64,000 nucleotides of DNA from assembly GCA_047633175.1 (NCBI GenBank), contig JBLIEQ010000019.1, forward strand, positions 1 to 64,000, given 5' to 3'. Below, in pieces: positions 1 through 8,549 of this stretch (the first letter of the stretch is position 1; every line of letters starts with the position of its first letter). The stretch comes from Motiliproteus sp047633175 (lineage in GTDB: Bacteria > Pseudomonadota > Gammaproteobacteria > Pseudomonadales > Balneatricaceae). The notes under the pieces were generated by a model. It saw only the letters and a program-made list of their open reading frames with translations. It ran no database searches and was not told the origin of the DNA. The position numbers and the translations under genes were made by a program.

Positions 1-371
1 TTCGGCTAATCGTTCCCCTTGCCGGGCCGATAGTGGACTTTCACCACCAAGTCATCCGACCGCCACCACGCGTATCGGAACAGTGCCAATCAAGGCACTA
101 CGCGCCATGCCTGGCGCACAAATGAAGACGCCGGGAGGCGGAACCGGAGTTTGATAAAAAAGACAATAATGCAGAATAAACTGCCGCAACAACAGATTGG
201 GACATAGCCAACTAAAAGTGGCAAAACCTGCATGTATACGAGAAGAAGCGACCAGACGCCAGGAAAGGAAACGGGCTTAAGAGCGATGTGCGATGTGCGC
301 CTGGAGCGTTAAAAAAACAGAGGAAGATGTATCAGAAGAGGGGGATTTAATAAGAGGGGTAAAACCAGGAT
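1..371. other. Intergenic region at window edge
   Basis: No supported gene. Positions 83-118 hold two small hairpins in a row (AGTGCC/GGCACT, then GCGCCA/TGGCGC). From 120 to 209 there is one copy of a 90-bp repeat that recurs inverted at 10263-10352. Frame 3 on the + strand is open from base 3 to a stop near 123 and could be the tail of a gene lying to the left, but I do not recognise its residues. Confidence 0.5.
120..209 (+). repeat. Dispersed repeat 'element A', copy 1
   Basis: About 90 bp, beginning AAATGAAG and ending ACATAGCC. The reverse complement at 10263-10352 matches over nearly the whole length, sharing the core CGGGAGGCGGAACCGGAG and a following GCAACAAC. Short pieces of the same family (CAGATTGGGACAGAG-like) recur near 10590 and 10680. 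It has no coding capacity. Function unknown; it may be a small non-autonomous mobile repeat. Confidence 0.7.
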
Positions 372-457
372 TGGTGCTCGGAGCGGGACTCGAACCCGCA
401 CATCCAGAAGATACGAGATTTTAAATCTCGGGTGTCTACCAATTCCACCATCCGAGC
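372..457 (-). tRNA. tRNA-Leu (TAA anticodon)
   Basis: An 86-nt tRNA with encoded CCA. The acceptor stem is GCTCGGA/TCCGAGC, the T-loop reads GGTTCGAGTCC, the variable arm is long as in class II tRNAs, and the anticodon loop TTTAAAA gives anticodon TAA. It is last in the array pgsA, tRNA-Gly, tRNA-Cys, tRNA-Leu, the same order as E. coli pgsA-glyW-cysT-leuZ, and is probably processed from that transcript. Confidence 0.97.
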
Positions 458-541
458 GATGGGTCTATCCTGTAAGGATGTAAACTTTACGGCGATGTAA
501 GCCGTGGTCTGTCGATGCTGCCACTGGGACAACGTTTGAAA

Positions 542-615
542 TGGAGGCTGGAGTCGGAATCGAACCGGCGTTAACGGAGTTGCAGTCCGCTGCATGACCA
601 CTCTGCCATCCAGCC
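542..615 (-). tRNA. tRNA-Cys (GCA anticodon)
   Basis: A 74-nt tRNA with encoded CCA. Acceptor stem GGCTGGA/TCCAGCC, anticodon stem-loop CGGACTGCAACTCCG with anticodon GCA, T-arm with GGTTCGATTCC. Middle member of the tRNA-Gly/Cys/Leu array downstream of pgsA. Confidence 0.97.
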
Positions 616-650
616 GGATGACACTTCAAATACCAATTCTTAACAAGAAT

Positions 651-726
651 TGGAGCGGGAAACCGGATTCGAACCGGCGACCTCAACCTTGGCAAGGTTG
701 CGCTCTACCAACTGAGCTATTCCCGC
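651..726 (-). tRNA. tRNA-Gly (GCC anticodon)
   Basis: A 76-nt tRNA with encoded CCA. Acceptor stem GCGGGAA/TTCCCGC, D-arm AGCTCAGTTGGTAGAGC, anticodon stem-loop with GCC flanked by CAACCTT and AAGGTTG, T-arm GGTTCGAATCC. First of three tRNAs after pgsA. Confidence 0.97.
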
Positions 727-846
727 ATCACACTTGAGCCTGCGCTCGAGTGAGGCGTATTATAGAGTGATGCCTTATTAAGTCAACAGCCAATGACCGC
801 TTGTTGCTTGCCAATTAAAACAACGTACTAACTGGCTACATTTCGA

Positions 847-1395
847 TCACATATCGCGCACTAAATCGGTCCAGGAGGCTCTCAGGTAGATCCACATGGA
901 CCAGACCGTCAGCAACACGGCGATATAGAGCACCAGCATAGCAGCATTAGCGAGTCCGCTATGCGGTTCGGCCAGCAGCAGGAAGAAAATCGCTGACATC
1001 TGAAAGCCGGTCTTGATCTTTCCCAGCATCGACACAGACACACTGCTGCGCTGACCTATCTCTGCCATCCATTCACGTAATGCCGAAATAACCAACTCCC
1101 GGCCGACGATAATCGCAGCCGCCAGGGTCAGGTAAATATCGGCGTAGCTTTCAACCAGCATAATCAGCGCTATGGCAACGGTTAGCTTATCGGCAACAGG
1201 ATCGAGGAAGGCCCCGAAGGCCGTCGCCTGGTCCAGTTTACGGGCCAGGTAACCATCGACCCAGTCGGTGGCTGCGGCCAAGGCAAATACTCCGGCAGCG
1301 GCATAACAGCTCCACTGATACGGCAGGTAGAAGGCGATGGCTAGACAAGGGATCAGCGCAATACGCAATGTAGTAATGATATTTGGAATTTTCAT
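847..1395 (-). CDS. pgsA: CDP-diacylglycerol--glycerol-3-phosphate 3-phosphatidyltransferase
   Basis: Inner-membrane enzyme joining CDP-diacylglycerol and glycerol-3-phosphate to form phosphatidylglycerophosphate, the committed step to phosphatidylglycerol and cardiolipin. The 182 residues match the family length. The CDP-alcohol phosphotransferase signature is complete: D47 G48, A51 R52, G61, D65 and D69, with the aspartates binding the catalytic metal. Several hydrophobic membrane segments surround it. It starts 42 nt after the uvrC stop on the same strand, and the tRNA genes follow it, an arrangement also found in E. coli, so uvrC-pgsA-tRNAs may share a transcript. Confidence 0.96.
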   Translation of the reverse strand: MKIPNIITTLRIALIPCLAIAFYLPYQWSCYAAAGVFALAAATDWVDGYLARKLDQATAFGAFLDPVADKLTVAIALIMLVESYADIYLTLAAAIIVGRELVISALREWMAEIGQRSSVSVSMLGKIKTGFQMSAIFFLLLAEPHSGLANAAMLVLYIAVLLTVWSMWIYLRASWTDLVRDM

Positions 1396-1437
1396 GAATG
1401 CTCTTGCGCCCCAGTGGCCCGCTGGATGCGGTTGCCG

Positions 1438-3312
1438 TTACTCCTGATGAAGATGACTGTAGATCTCTGCAGCCATTGCCGGGCCAATGTTAGAGACTTT
1501 TGCAATTTCTTCAACACTGGCGCGCTCTATTTCCTGTAAACCACCGAAATGCTTTAACAATGTCTGGCGGCGCTTAGGCCCCACACCCGGCAACTCCTCC
1601 AGCACTGAGCGCCCCCGTTTTTTTGCTCGCCGGGCTCTGTGACCGGCTATCGCAAACCTGTGTGCCTCATCGCGAATATGCTGCAGCAGATGCAGGGCGC
1701 CACTTCCCGGATCAAGCACCCGCTCTTTTTTGCCCTGCTCGGTCACCAGCGTTTCGAAGCCAGCCTTGCGGGTCACGCCCTTGGCGATACCTATGACGGT
1801 AATCTCATCGATCTGCAACTCTTCCAGCACTTTCAACGCCTGAGTCACCTGCCCCTTACCGCCATCAACGACCAGGATATCCGGCATCGTGGCAGCGCTG
1901 CATTTGAGTCGTTTATATCGCCGCTGCAGCGCTTCATGCATCGCCTGGTAATCATCGCCAGTGTCAGTCGTCTGGATATTAAAACGCCGGTAGTCCTGCT
2001 TACGCGGCCCCTGAACATCGAAGACCACACAGGATGCGACGGTGGCCTCTCCCGACGTATGGCTAATATCAAAACACTCCATCCGCTCAGGCAACTGCTC
2101 CAGATTCAATACCTGCTGCAATTCGACCAGTCGCTTCTTAACATCCTGACGGCTTGAAAGATAACTATCGAGCTGCTGCTGTGCATTGGTCTGCGCCAGC
2201 TTGAGCCAACCACTGCGTTGACCCCGCACCCGACCGACCAACTCGACCTTTCTGCCCCGCAGCTCGGTCATGGCCTCCGTTAATGCCTGCCGATCATCGC
2301 CCAGGTGACTGAGTATTAGTAAGGGCGGCACGGGGCGACCGGTGCTTTGCAGGTAGTACTGGCCGATAAAATTCGCCAACAGCTCGGCTTCGTCGGTGTC
2401 TAACCGCAAGGTAGGGTAATGGCTTTTGCTGCCCACCACCCTGCCACCCTGGATAAACAGCTGATGGATACAGCCGGATCCGGCCTTGATGCTGCACGCC
2501 AGCACATCGGCATCACCGCCCTCGCCGCTGATATGCTGCTGCTCCTGTACCTGCTGCAGACTGCTGATCTGATCGCGCAATGCGGCGGCGCGCTCGAATT
2601 CAAGAGCGCCTGCGGCCTGCTCCATCTCTTCCGCTAGATCCTGATTGATCGATCTGTTTTTGCCCTCCAGAAACATCATCGCGCGGCGAATATCTTCGGC
2701 ATAACGCTCCGGACTGATCAGCTCGACGCAGGGTGCGCTGCAGCGACCAATCTGATGCTGTAGACAGGGACGGGAGCGGTTTTTAAAAAAGGGCTCCTCG
2801 CATTGACGGATGCGAAAGATCTTCTGCAGCAGGTTCAGGCTTTCCCGAACCGCGCCACCGCTGGGAAAGGGTCCAAAATAACGCCCCTGCTTACGGGTGT
2901 TGCCGCGTTGAAACTGAATGGCCGGGTACTGATGCTGGCTGGAGATAAAGATATAGGGGTAGGACTTATCATCACGCAGCAGAATATTGTAGGGCGGCCG
3001 CTGCGTCTTTATCAGGTTCTGCTCCAGCAGCAGCGCCTCGGTCTCGCTGCCGGTAACAGTTACCTCGATAGCGGCGATCTTCTGCACCAGGGCCTGCGTT
3101 TTTGCCGGCAGCCCCGTGGCACGGAAATAACTGGCCAGGCGTTTTTTCAGATTTTTAGCCTTACCGACATAGAGAATCTGTCCCGCGGCGTTGTACATCT
3201 GATAAACGCCCGGGCGCTGCGTGGCATTGGCCAGAAAAGCGGCAGCATCGAAAGCACCTGAAGTATCGACAGCACCGGCAGCATCGAGCGTTAAGATCGG
3301 GATACTATCCAC
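1438..3312 (-). CDS. uvrC: UvrABC system protein C (excinuclease subunit)
   Basis: Makes the dual incisions in nucleotide excision repair after UvrB has been loaded at damage. The 624 residues show the GIY-YIG nuclease domain (GVY at 35-37, YVG at 48-50), a Cys-rich stretch, a UVR motif near 205-240, the RNase H-like endonuclease half and a C-terminal helix-hairpin-helix pair (ELPGVGPKRR and SNIGPAMA). The first 20 residues are an unusual extension: the DNA repeats TCGATGCTGCCG on both sides of a short spacer, giving LDAAG...FDAAA, so this start may be a local duplication. UvrC proteins normally begin close to the second copy. It is divergent from the receiver-domain gene at 3595. Confidence 0.96.
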   Translation of the reverse strand: MDSIPILTLDAAGAVDTSGAFDAAAFLANATQRPGVYQMYNAAGQILYVGKAKNLKKRLASYFRATGLPAKTQALVQKIAAIEVTVTGSETEALLLEQNLIKTQRPPYNILLRDDKSYPYIFISSQHQYPAIQFQRGNTRKQGRYFGPFPSGGAVRESLNLLQKIFRIRQCEEPFFKNRSRPCLQHQIGRCSAPCVELISPERYAEDIRRAMMFLEGKNRSINQDLAEEMEQAAGALEFERAAALRDQISSLQQVQEQQHISGEGGDADVLACSIKAGSGCIHQLFIQGGRVVGSKSHYPTLRLDTDEAELLANFIGQYYLQSTGRPVPPLLILSHLGDDRQALTEAMTELRGRKVELVGRVRGQRSGWLKLAQTNAQQQLDSYLSSRQDVKKRLVELQQVLNLEQLPERMECFDISHTSGEATVASCVVFDVQGPRKQDYRRFNIQTTDTGDDYQAMHEALQRRYKRLKCSAATMPDILVVDGGKGQVTQALKVLEELQIDEITVIGIAKGVTRKAGFETLVTEQGKKERVLDPGSGALHLLQHIRDEAHRFAIAGHRARRAKKRGRSVLEELPGVGPKRRQTLLKHFGGLQEIERASVEEIAKVSNIGPAMAAEIYSHLHQE

Positions 3313-3506
3313 TTAGAACCGGCCTCCATACTGCATAAGACTCGGCCTGCCGAAGGGTGACTGAGGATTATTTGAACGCATGACAGGACCGCCGAGGGCT
3401 TCTTGAGGCGTCATACGGGGCGTATAAAATAGATTTACAGATAAAAACAATGCATTACTTCCACAAAAGCCGCACTACTCTGCAGCATCGGCACACTCTC
3501 TTACGT

Positions 3507-3536
3507 TTGACACAGCTTAACACAAGCGTTCATTAT
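3507..3536 (+). promoter_or_regulatory. Possible sigma-70 promoter for the double-receiver gene
   Basis: TTGACA at 3507-3512 matches the -35 consensus exactly. An 18-bp spacer leads to CATTAT at 3531-3536, a partial -10 match. It lies 59 bp before the start codon at 3595, in the gap shared with divergent uvrC. Sequence match only. Confidence 0.35.
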
Positions 3537-3594
3537 TAGCGTTCGGCACAGGCCCTGTGCTTTATAAAACCATATCTTATCAGGTGCTTATCGT

Positions 3595-4392
3595 ATGCCA
3601 TCGGTCAACACCAGTGAATTGGCGATTCTTATTGTAGAGCCATCGAATGTTCAGAAAAAAATAATCAGCGCTGAGTTAGCACAGCTGGGCTGCCGACAGG
3701 TCGATACTGCGTCCAGCGTTACCGAAGCCTTGGAGAGCATGAGCAGGCATAATCCGGATCTGGTGATCAGTGCGATGTATCTGCCCGATGGCGATGGTAT
3801 CAATCTTGTCAGCCAGATGCGCGCCGATGAGTGCCTGGAGAGTATTCCTTACATGCTGATATCCAGCGAGGATCGCGCTGCGATCCTGGACCCCATTCGC
3901 CAGGCAGGCTCTATTGCCATACTTCCCAAGCCCTTTAAGATTGAAGATCTGCAACTGGCACTGAAGGCGACCCGTGAATTTGTAGACCCCAGCGAGCTGG
4001 AACTCGAGAACTATGACGCCGACGAACTTCGGGTACTGGTCGTCGATGACAGCGTGTTTTCTCTTAAACATATCTGCCGGGCTCTGGAAAATATTGGCAT
4101 TGGCACGATAGAGCGCGCACAGAATGGCCAGGAAGCGATTCAGTTGCTGCAGCAGCAGAGTTTCGATCTGATCTTCACCGACTTCAATATGCCATTGATG
4201 GACGGTGAACAGCTGACTCACCACATTCGCACTGCATCCAACCAACCTTCGGTGCCTATCCTGATGGTGACCTCGGAGCTGAGCGAGACCCGACTGGCAG
4301 GGGTCCGCCAGGCCGGTGTTAATGCGATCTGCAACAAGCCTTTCGATACCCTGCAGATCAAGGCCATTATAAAGTCCCTGCTGGAAGAGTAA
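3595..4392 (+). CDS. Tandem receiver-domain response regulator with N-terminal pseudo-receiver
   Basis: 265 residues forming two CheY-like receiver domains and no output domain. The second domain is intact: acidic pair D151 D152, phospho-acceptor D196 (FTDFNMP), T226 and K248. The first has lost its phosphorylation site. The acidic pair is E15 P16 and the acceptor position is A60 (VISAMYLPDGDG, where DMxLP is normal), though K112 remains. The N-terminal domain is therefore probably a binding or dimerisation module, while the second accepts phosphate from an unidentified histidine kinase. No kinase is adjacent. The DUF1853 gene follows 5 nt after the stop and may be co-transcribed. Confidence 0.85.
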   Translation: MPSVNTSELAILIVEPSNVQKKIISAELAQLGCRQVDTASSVTEALESMSRHNPDLVISAMYLPDGDGINLVSQMRADECLESIPYMLISSEDRAAILDPIRQAGSIAILPKPFKIEDLQLALKATREFVDPSELELENYDADELRVLVVDDSVFSLKHICRALENIGIGTIERAQNGQEAIQLLQQQSFDLIFTDFNMPLMDGEQLTHHIRTASNQPSVPILMVTSELSETRLAGVRQAGVNAICNKPFDTLQIKAIIKSLLEE

Positions 4393-4397
4393 TCAAT

Positions 4398-5366
4398 GTG
4401 CGTAACACGGCAGGATTCTATCCGCCCTCTGCGCTGTTTGCACCCAGATCGCGGCAACTCAACCAGTTTGAGCACGCCTGCGTCAGAGATCTGGCCTGGT
4501 GCCTAAACAGCCCGGCCATCTACCGCCTGGGCCAGCCTGACAATTGTCTGCCGGGAGAGACTAAACGCCTCTGGCAATGGTTACGCCGCCTGGATCAAAA
4601 GCCTCAAGCCCTGCTCGATGCCATTACCCGGCAGCGCTCGCACCGCCTGGGCATCTATGTAGAAACGCTGATCGAGTTCACGCTGGCACAGCATCTTCGG
4701 CCTGAGCGCCATCTGTATGCGCTTGCAGTACGGCAACAACGGATAACCCTAGGCGAATATGATTTCCTGTTCCGACGTCGCGGTGAAGCGGCGCTGCGGC
4801 ATCTGGAGATCTGCATCAAGTTTTATCTGGGTATTCCTCGACAGCAGGGTGGCACTTTCTGGATCGGTCTCAATCGCAACGATCAACTTATTAAAAAGCG
4901 CGACAAAATGCAGCAGCGGCAGCTGCAATTAAGCCAGCATCCCGCTGCACGGCGACAATTACAGAAGATGGGTGAGCAGGTCGGCCACTGCCATGGGCTG
5001 ATGCTCGGACGACTCTTCTACCCGTTCGCGCAGCCGACCCTGAGTCCGCCGCCGGGAGTCCAGAAAAGACACCTGCGAGGCTGGTGGCTACGCCACAGCG
5101 AGCAACAGCAACTAACAGAAACCGCAGCCTCGACGCTGATTTCAAGCCCTGTCCTGCTGGTGTCACTGCTAGGACACCACTGGTTAGCGCCGCTAACCCC
5201 GGCAGATGCCGAACGACTGGCGGCCGAGGCCCAGCGGATGCCTGACGGCATCCCGCCGGGCATGACAGCCCGGCTACTCCAGACTCCACAGGGCTGGCGA
5301 GAGCACGACCGCGGCCTGCTGGTCGATGATGCCTGGCTCGACTCAGTGCTTAAGACGCTTCAATAG
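4398..5366 (+). CDS. DUF1853 family protein
   Basis: 322 residues resembling the DUF1853 family of gammaproteobacteria, whose role is not established. Around residues 75-140 the order RLGIYVE, then GEYDFLF, then HLEICIKFYLG resembles the E..D..ExK spacing of PD-(D/E)XK nucleases; this is my inference. No signal peptide or membrane segment is seen, so it is probably cytoplasmic. It uses a GTG start 5 nt after the double-receiver gene. The last eight codons (DSVLKTLQ) lie within a 28-bp sequence repeated at 5428-5455, where it encodes the tail of the convergent dehydrogenase gene, so the C-terminus of this protein may have been altered by that duplication. Confidence 0.8.
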   Translation: MRNTAGFYPPSALFAPRSRQLNQFEHACVRDLAWCLNSPAIYRLGQPDNCLPGETKRLWQWLRRLDQKPQALLDAITRQRSHRLGIYVETLIEFTLAQHLRPERHLYALAVRQQRITLGEYDFLFRRRGEAALRHLEICIKFYLGIPRQQGGTFWIGLNRNDQLIKKRDKMQQRQLQLSQHPAARRQLQKMGEQVGHCHGLMLGRLFYPFAQPTLSPPPGVQKRHLRGWWLRHSEQQQLTETAASTLISSPVLLVSLLGHHWLAPLTPADAERLAAEAQRMPDGIPPGMTARLLQTPQGWREHDRGLLVDDAWLDSVLKTLQ

Positions 5367-5369
5367 GCT
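5342..5369. repeat. 28-bp direct repeat at convergent gene ends, copy 1
   Basis: Identical over 28 bp to 5428-5455, 86 bp away. Copy 1 forms the end of the DUF1853 reading frame on the + strand. Read on the - strand it is a second copy of the dehydrogenase tail SLLKRLKH plus stop. Confidence 0.95.
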
Positions 5370-5427
5370 TGGAAGGCATCTGCCCCAGCGACCCGGGTCG
5401 CCGACCAACTCGACCCAGCTCTCAGTT

Positions 5428-5455
5428 CTCAGTGCTTAAGACGCTTCAATAGGCT
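5428..5455. repeat. 28-bp direct repeat at convergent gene ends, copy 2
   Basis: Exact match to 5342-5369. Here it encodes the last eight residues and stop codon of the dehydrogenase on the - strand. The arrangement fits a tail duplication of that gene with an 86-bp offset. Confidence 0.95.
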
Positions 5456-6304
5456 AGAGGTGTCCCAGCGCCCACCGCCCAGCTGCTGAACATCGGCGTA
5501 GAACTGATCCACCAAAGCCGTCACGGGGAGCTGAGCGCCGTTATCACGCGCCTCATCCAATACGATACCCAGATCCTTACGCATCCAGTCAACCGCAAAA
5601 CCAAATTCAAACTCTTCATCGATCATGGTCTTGTAACGATTTTCCATCTGCCAGGATTGGGCGGCACCCTTGGAGATCACCTCGATCACGGCCTGCGGAT
5701 CGAGCCCGGCCCGCTTGGCAAAATGGATCCCTTCGGCTAAACCCTGTACCAGTCCTGCAATACAGATCTGATTGACCATCTTGGTCAGCTGCCCGGCCCC
5801 CGAGTCTCCCAGCAACCGAACGGCGCGGGCAAAGCTGTTGATCGCGGTTTCTGCACGGTCAAAGTCTGCCTGGATACCGCCAACCATGACCGTCAACGCG
5901 CCGTTGACTGCGCCTGCCTGGCCGCCCGATACCGGAGCATCCAAAAACCCCAGCCCCTGAGTCGCGGCCAGCGCATTCAGCTCCCGTGCAACCTGTGCCG
6001 ATGCCGTGGTGTGATCGACAAACAAGGTGCCTGCCGCCATGCCCGCGAAAGCACCCTGCTCGCCCACACAGATCTGACGCAGATCCTCATCATTGCCCAC
6101 ACAGGCAAATACCAGTTCGCTACCCGCTGCGGCGGCGGCAGGCGTTGCCGCACTGCGCCCCCCATATTCGGCGACCCAAGCCTCGGCCTTGCTGGCGGTA
6201 CGGTTATAGACACAGACATCATAGCCTGCCGTTGCCAGATGTCCGGCCATCGGATAGCCCATGACCCCTAACCCTAAAAACGTCACTTTTTGTTGCTGCG
6301 CCAT
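5429..6304 (-). CDS. NAD(P)-dependent beta-hydroxyacid dehydrogenase (HIBADH/tartronate semialdehyde reductase-like)
   Basis: Reduces or oxidises short 3-hydroxy acids using NAD(P). The 291 residues carry the N-terminal Rossmann motif G11xG13xxG16, the substrate loop DAPVSGGQAGA and the catalytic lysine K175 (GQLTKMVNQ). Family members include 3-hydroxyisobutyrate dehydrogenase, tartronate semialdehyde reductase (GarR/GlxR) and succinic semialdehyde reductases; sequence alone does not decide between them. The neighbouring glyoxylate-type aminotransferase and the hydroxypyruvate isomerase-like gene at 12.2 kb favour a glyoxylate/hydroxypyruvate role. I chose the ATG at 6304, which has GGAG upstream, over a TTG four codons earlier. 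The 3' end lies in the 28-bp repeat. Confidence 0.85.
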   Translation of the reverse strand: MAQQQKVTFLGLGVMGYPMAGHLATAGYDVCVYNRTASKAEAWVAEYGGRSAATPAAAAAGSELVFACVGNDEDLRQICVGEQGAFAGMAAGTLFVDHTTASAQVARELNALAATQGLGFLDAPVSGGQAGAVNGALTVMVGGIQADFDRAETAINSFARAVRLLGDSGAGQLTKMVNQICIAGLVQGLAEGIHFAKRAGLDPQAVIEVISKGAAQSWQMENRYKTMIDEEFEFGFAVDWMRKDLGIVLDEARDNGAQLPVTALVDQFYADVQQLGGGRWDTSSLLKRLKH

Positions 6305-6367
6305 CTTTTTCTCCAAAGGGAGTACCCAGGTTGTTGTTGGTTTTTATTGCTGATTTGATTATGAAAT

Positions 6368-6445
6368 GTAGGTCGGGCTTTAGCCCGACGCAGGCAGCTC
6401 CTTACCAGCCCTGCCGGCCTTGTCGGACTAAAGTCCGACCCACAG
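6368..6445. repeat. REP-like palindromic element 1
   Basis: Two palindromes: GTCGGGCTTTAGCCCGAC, then after a CAGGCAG...TTGTC linker GTCGGACTAAAGTCCGAC. The same modules recur near 10390-10453, 16859, 23824 and 51118. Noncoding, between two same-strand genes; typical of REP/BIME-type dispersed repeats. Confidence 0.85.
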
Positions 6446-6469
6446 AAATGGAACAAATACTCCATAATT

Positions 6470-7663
6470 TCAAGTCGAGGTCAGCACCTCAGATGCCGCG
6501 GCAACAGCGGCACCTCGCGTCAACGTGACCCCCTCGGCGATCAACGCACTCTCCAGCGCCGCCAGACACAGGAGGACGTTCTTGCGATTACAGGCGTGCC
6601 CCATCAGACCGATGCGCCAGACCTTACCGGCCAGAGTTCCCAGTCCTGCGCCGATCTCCAGACTGAACTGTTGCAGCAGATTTGTCCGTACCCGCGCCTC
6701 GTCGATCCCCTCGGGAATCAGCACCGCATTAAGCTGCGGCAAGCGATACTCAGGATCGACCAGCAACGACAAGCCCATCGCCTCCAACCCCAGCTTAAGC
6801 GCCTGGTGATGCCGATCATGCCGCGACCAGGCCTGCTCCAGACCTTCGTTCTGCAGCATCACCAGCGACTCGTGCAACGCATAGAGCGCATTGACGGGCG
6901 CGGTATGGTGATAGGCACGCTTGGCCCCTGCTCCCCAGTAGCCCATGACCAGATTGGTATCCAGGAACCAGCTCGGCACCGGCGTCGTACGCGCCTTGAC
7001 GGCCGCCACCGCCCGCTCACTGAAGCTGATCGGGGAGATTCCGGGGGGACCCGATAAACACTTTTGAGTGCCGGAATAGAGCGCATCCAGGCCCCAGCCA
7101 TCCATATCCAGTTCGATACCGCCCAGGCTGGTGACCGCATCAACGATACTCAGCGCATCATAATCCTGCGCCAGCTTAGCCAGTGCCTGGGCGTCGGAAC
7201 GCACCCCGGTCGAGGTTTCGGCATGCACAAAAGCCAGTGCCTTAACGTTGGCATTGGCATTAAAGGCGGCCTTAAAGGCCGCCTCCACCTTGGTCAGACT
7301 GACGGGCGTACCCCAGTCGTCTTCGACCAGGATCACCTCACCACCAAAGCGACGCACGTTTTCGGCCATACGGCCGCCAAAGACGCCGTTCTGACAGACG
7401 ATGACCTTATCACCCGGCTCCACCAAATTGACGAAACAGGCCTCCATGCCGGCAGAACCCGGTGCCGATACTGGCATGGTCAGGACATTTTTGGTCTTGA
7501 GTGCGTACTGCAACAGCTGCTTAAGCTCATCCATCATCCGGATAAATTCAGGATCCAGGTGACCTATCGTCGGACGCGCCATAGCCGCCAGGACACGGGG
7601 GCTGACATCGGAGGGGCCGGGGCCCATCAGGGTTCTTTCGGGGGGATAGAAGGATTCGATCAT
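6470..7663 (-). CDS. Class V aminotransferase, serine/alanine-glyoxylate aminotransferase type
   Basis: PLP enzyme that transfers an amino group to glyoxylate to make glycine, using serine or alanine as donor. 397 residues. The N-terminus LMGPGPSDVSPRV is typical of the AGXT/SgaA group, D175 (IVDAVTSLGG) contacts the PLP ring and K201 in SGTQKCLSGPPG is the PLP lysine. With serine as donor the second product is hydroxypyruvate, a substrate for the isomerase-like protein encoded at 12173. It precedes the dehydrogenase gene on the same strand, with a 165-bp gap holding a REP-like element, so a shared transcript is possible. A donor preference cannot be read from the sequence. Confidence 0.9.
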   Translation of the reverse strand: MIESFYPPERTLMGPGPSDVSPRVLAAMARPTIGHLDPEFIRMMDELKQLLQYALKTKNVLTMPVSAPGSAGMEACFVNLVEPGDKVIVCQNGVFGGRMAENVRRFGGEVILVEDDWGTPVSLTKVEAAFKAAFNANANVKALAFVHAETSTGVRSDAQALAKLAQDYDALSIVDAVTSLGGIELDMDGWGLDALYSGTQKCLSGPPGISPISFSERAVAAVKARTTPVPSWFLDTNLVMGYWGAGAKRAYHHTAPVNALYALHESLVMLQNEGLEQAWSRHDRHHQALKLGLEAMGLSLLVDPEYRLPQLNAVLIPEGIDEARVRTNLLQQFSLEIGAGLGTLAGKVWRIGLMGHACNRKNVLLCLAALESALIAEGVTLTRGAAVAAASEVLTST

Positions 7664-7709
7664 AAAGTATAATTCCTTGTTAACGCTTATAAATACACGT
7701 CTATAAAAG

Positions 7710-8498
7710 TTAAATGGCCTGCTTACTGTGGTATTGAGCCAGCTCGCCGACCATCTCTATCACCCTATGCGCCGACAGAACCCCGGCTTGCTCCAGAAAC
7801 TGATCGAACGAGATCGAGGATTCTTTACCCGCGATATCCGACAGCGCTCGAAAGATAATAAAAGGCACCCTGAAGCGGAAACAGGTTTGCGCGATGGCGC
7901 CGGCTTCCATCTCCACCGCCAGCATCTGCGGAAATTTGGCCCGCGCCTCCGCAACTTTGGCAGGATCGGCCATAAAAGCATCGCCGGTCGCGATCAGACC
8001 CAGCACCGTCTTAACGCCATCAACCGCCTTGATGCTGCTTTGGGCTATTGTCAGCAGCAACGGGTCGGGCTCAAAAGCGGGGGGCATCTGCGGTACCTGG
8101 CCATGCTCGTAACCAAACACGGTCAGATCAAAATCGTGTTGCCTGACCTCGGACGAGATCACCACGTCACCAATTTCCAGATCTGCGCCAAAGCCACCCG
8201 CAGATCCCGTATTGATAATACAATCCGGGCTGTAGCGTTCCAGCAGGATACTGGTACCGATCGCCGCATTCACCTTACCGATACCCGATTTAAGCAACAC
8301 CACCTGCTGTCCGGCCAGGAGTCCGCTATGAAAATCGTAGCCTGCCAGCGTCATATCCTGGCGCTGCTCGAGCTGATCACGCAGATAGGTCACCTCCTCC
8401 TCCATCGCGCCTATAATACCGATCGTCAGCGGCTTAGCGTCTCTTAAGCGAGGTTGGATGGAGATGGCGTCGTCCGACGCCTGGTAAGGCTGTTTCAT
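7710..8498 (-). CDS. mtnN: 5'-methylthioadenosine/S-adenosylhomocysteine nucleosidase
   Basis: Hydrolyses the glycosidic bond of methylthioadenosine and S-adenosylhomocysteine, recycling by-products of polyamine synthesis and methylation. 262 residues, with IGIIGAMEEEV (E35 equals the catalytic-acid position of E. coli E12), the ribose-binding VEMEAGAIAQ and the catalytic aspartate in RALSDIAG. About 24 residues precede the usual start (around TIGIIGAM), longer than the roughly 232-residue E. coli enzyme, so the true start could be internal; no better ATG is visible. It lies 46 bp before the aminotransferase gene. Confidence 0.93.
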   Translation of the reverse strand: MKQPYQASDDAISIQPRLRDAKPLTIGIIGAMEEEVTYLRDQLEQRQDMTLAGYDFHSGLLAGQQVVLLKSGIGKVNAAIGTSILLERYSPDCIINTGSAGGFGADLEIGDVVISSEVRQHDFDLTVFGYEHGQVPQMPPAFEPDPLLLTIAQSSIKAVDGVKTVLGLIATGDAFMADPAKVAEARAKFPQMLAVEMEAGAIAQTCFRFRVPFIIFRALSDIAGKESSISFDQFLEQAGVLSAHRVIEMVGELAQYHSKQAI

Positions 8499-8549
8499 GG
8501 CGGCTCTCTACAAATTCAAATTTAAATTTTTTAATCTAGGCTTTTTAGT

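Noticed and set aside
3..123. Tail of a gene entering from the left edge
   Set aside because: The frame is open but its residues match no family I recognise and the DNA has two adjacent hairpins; kept as intergenic.
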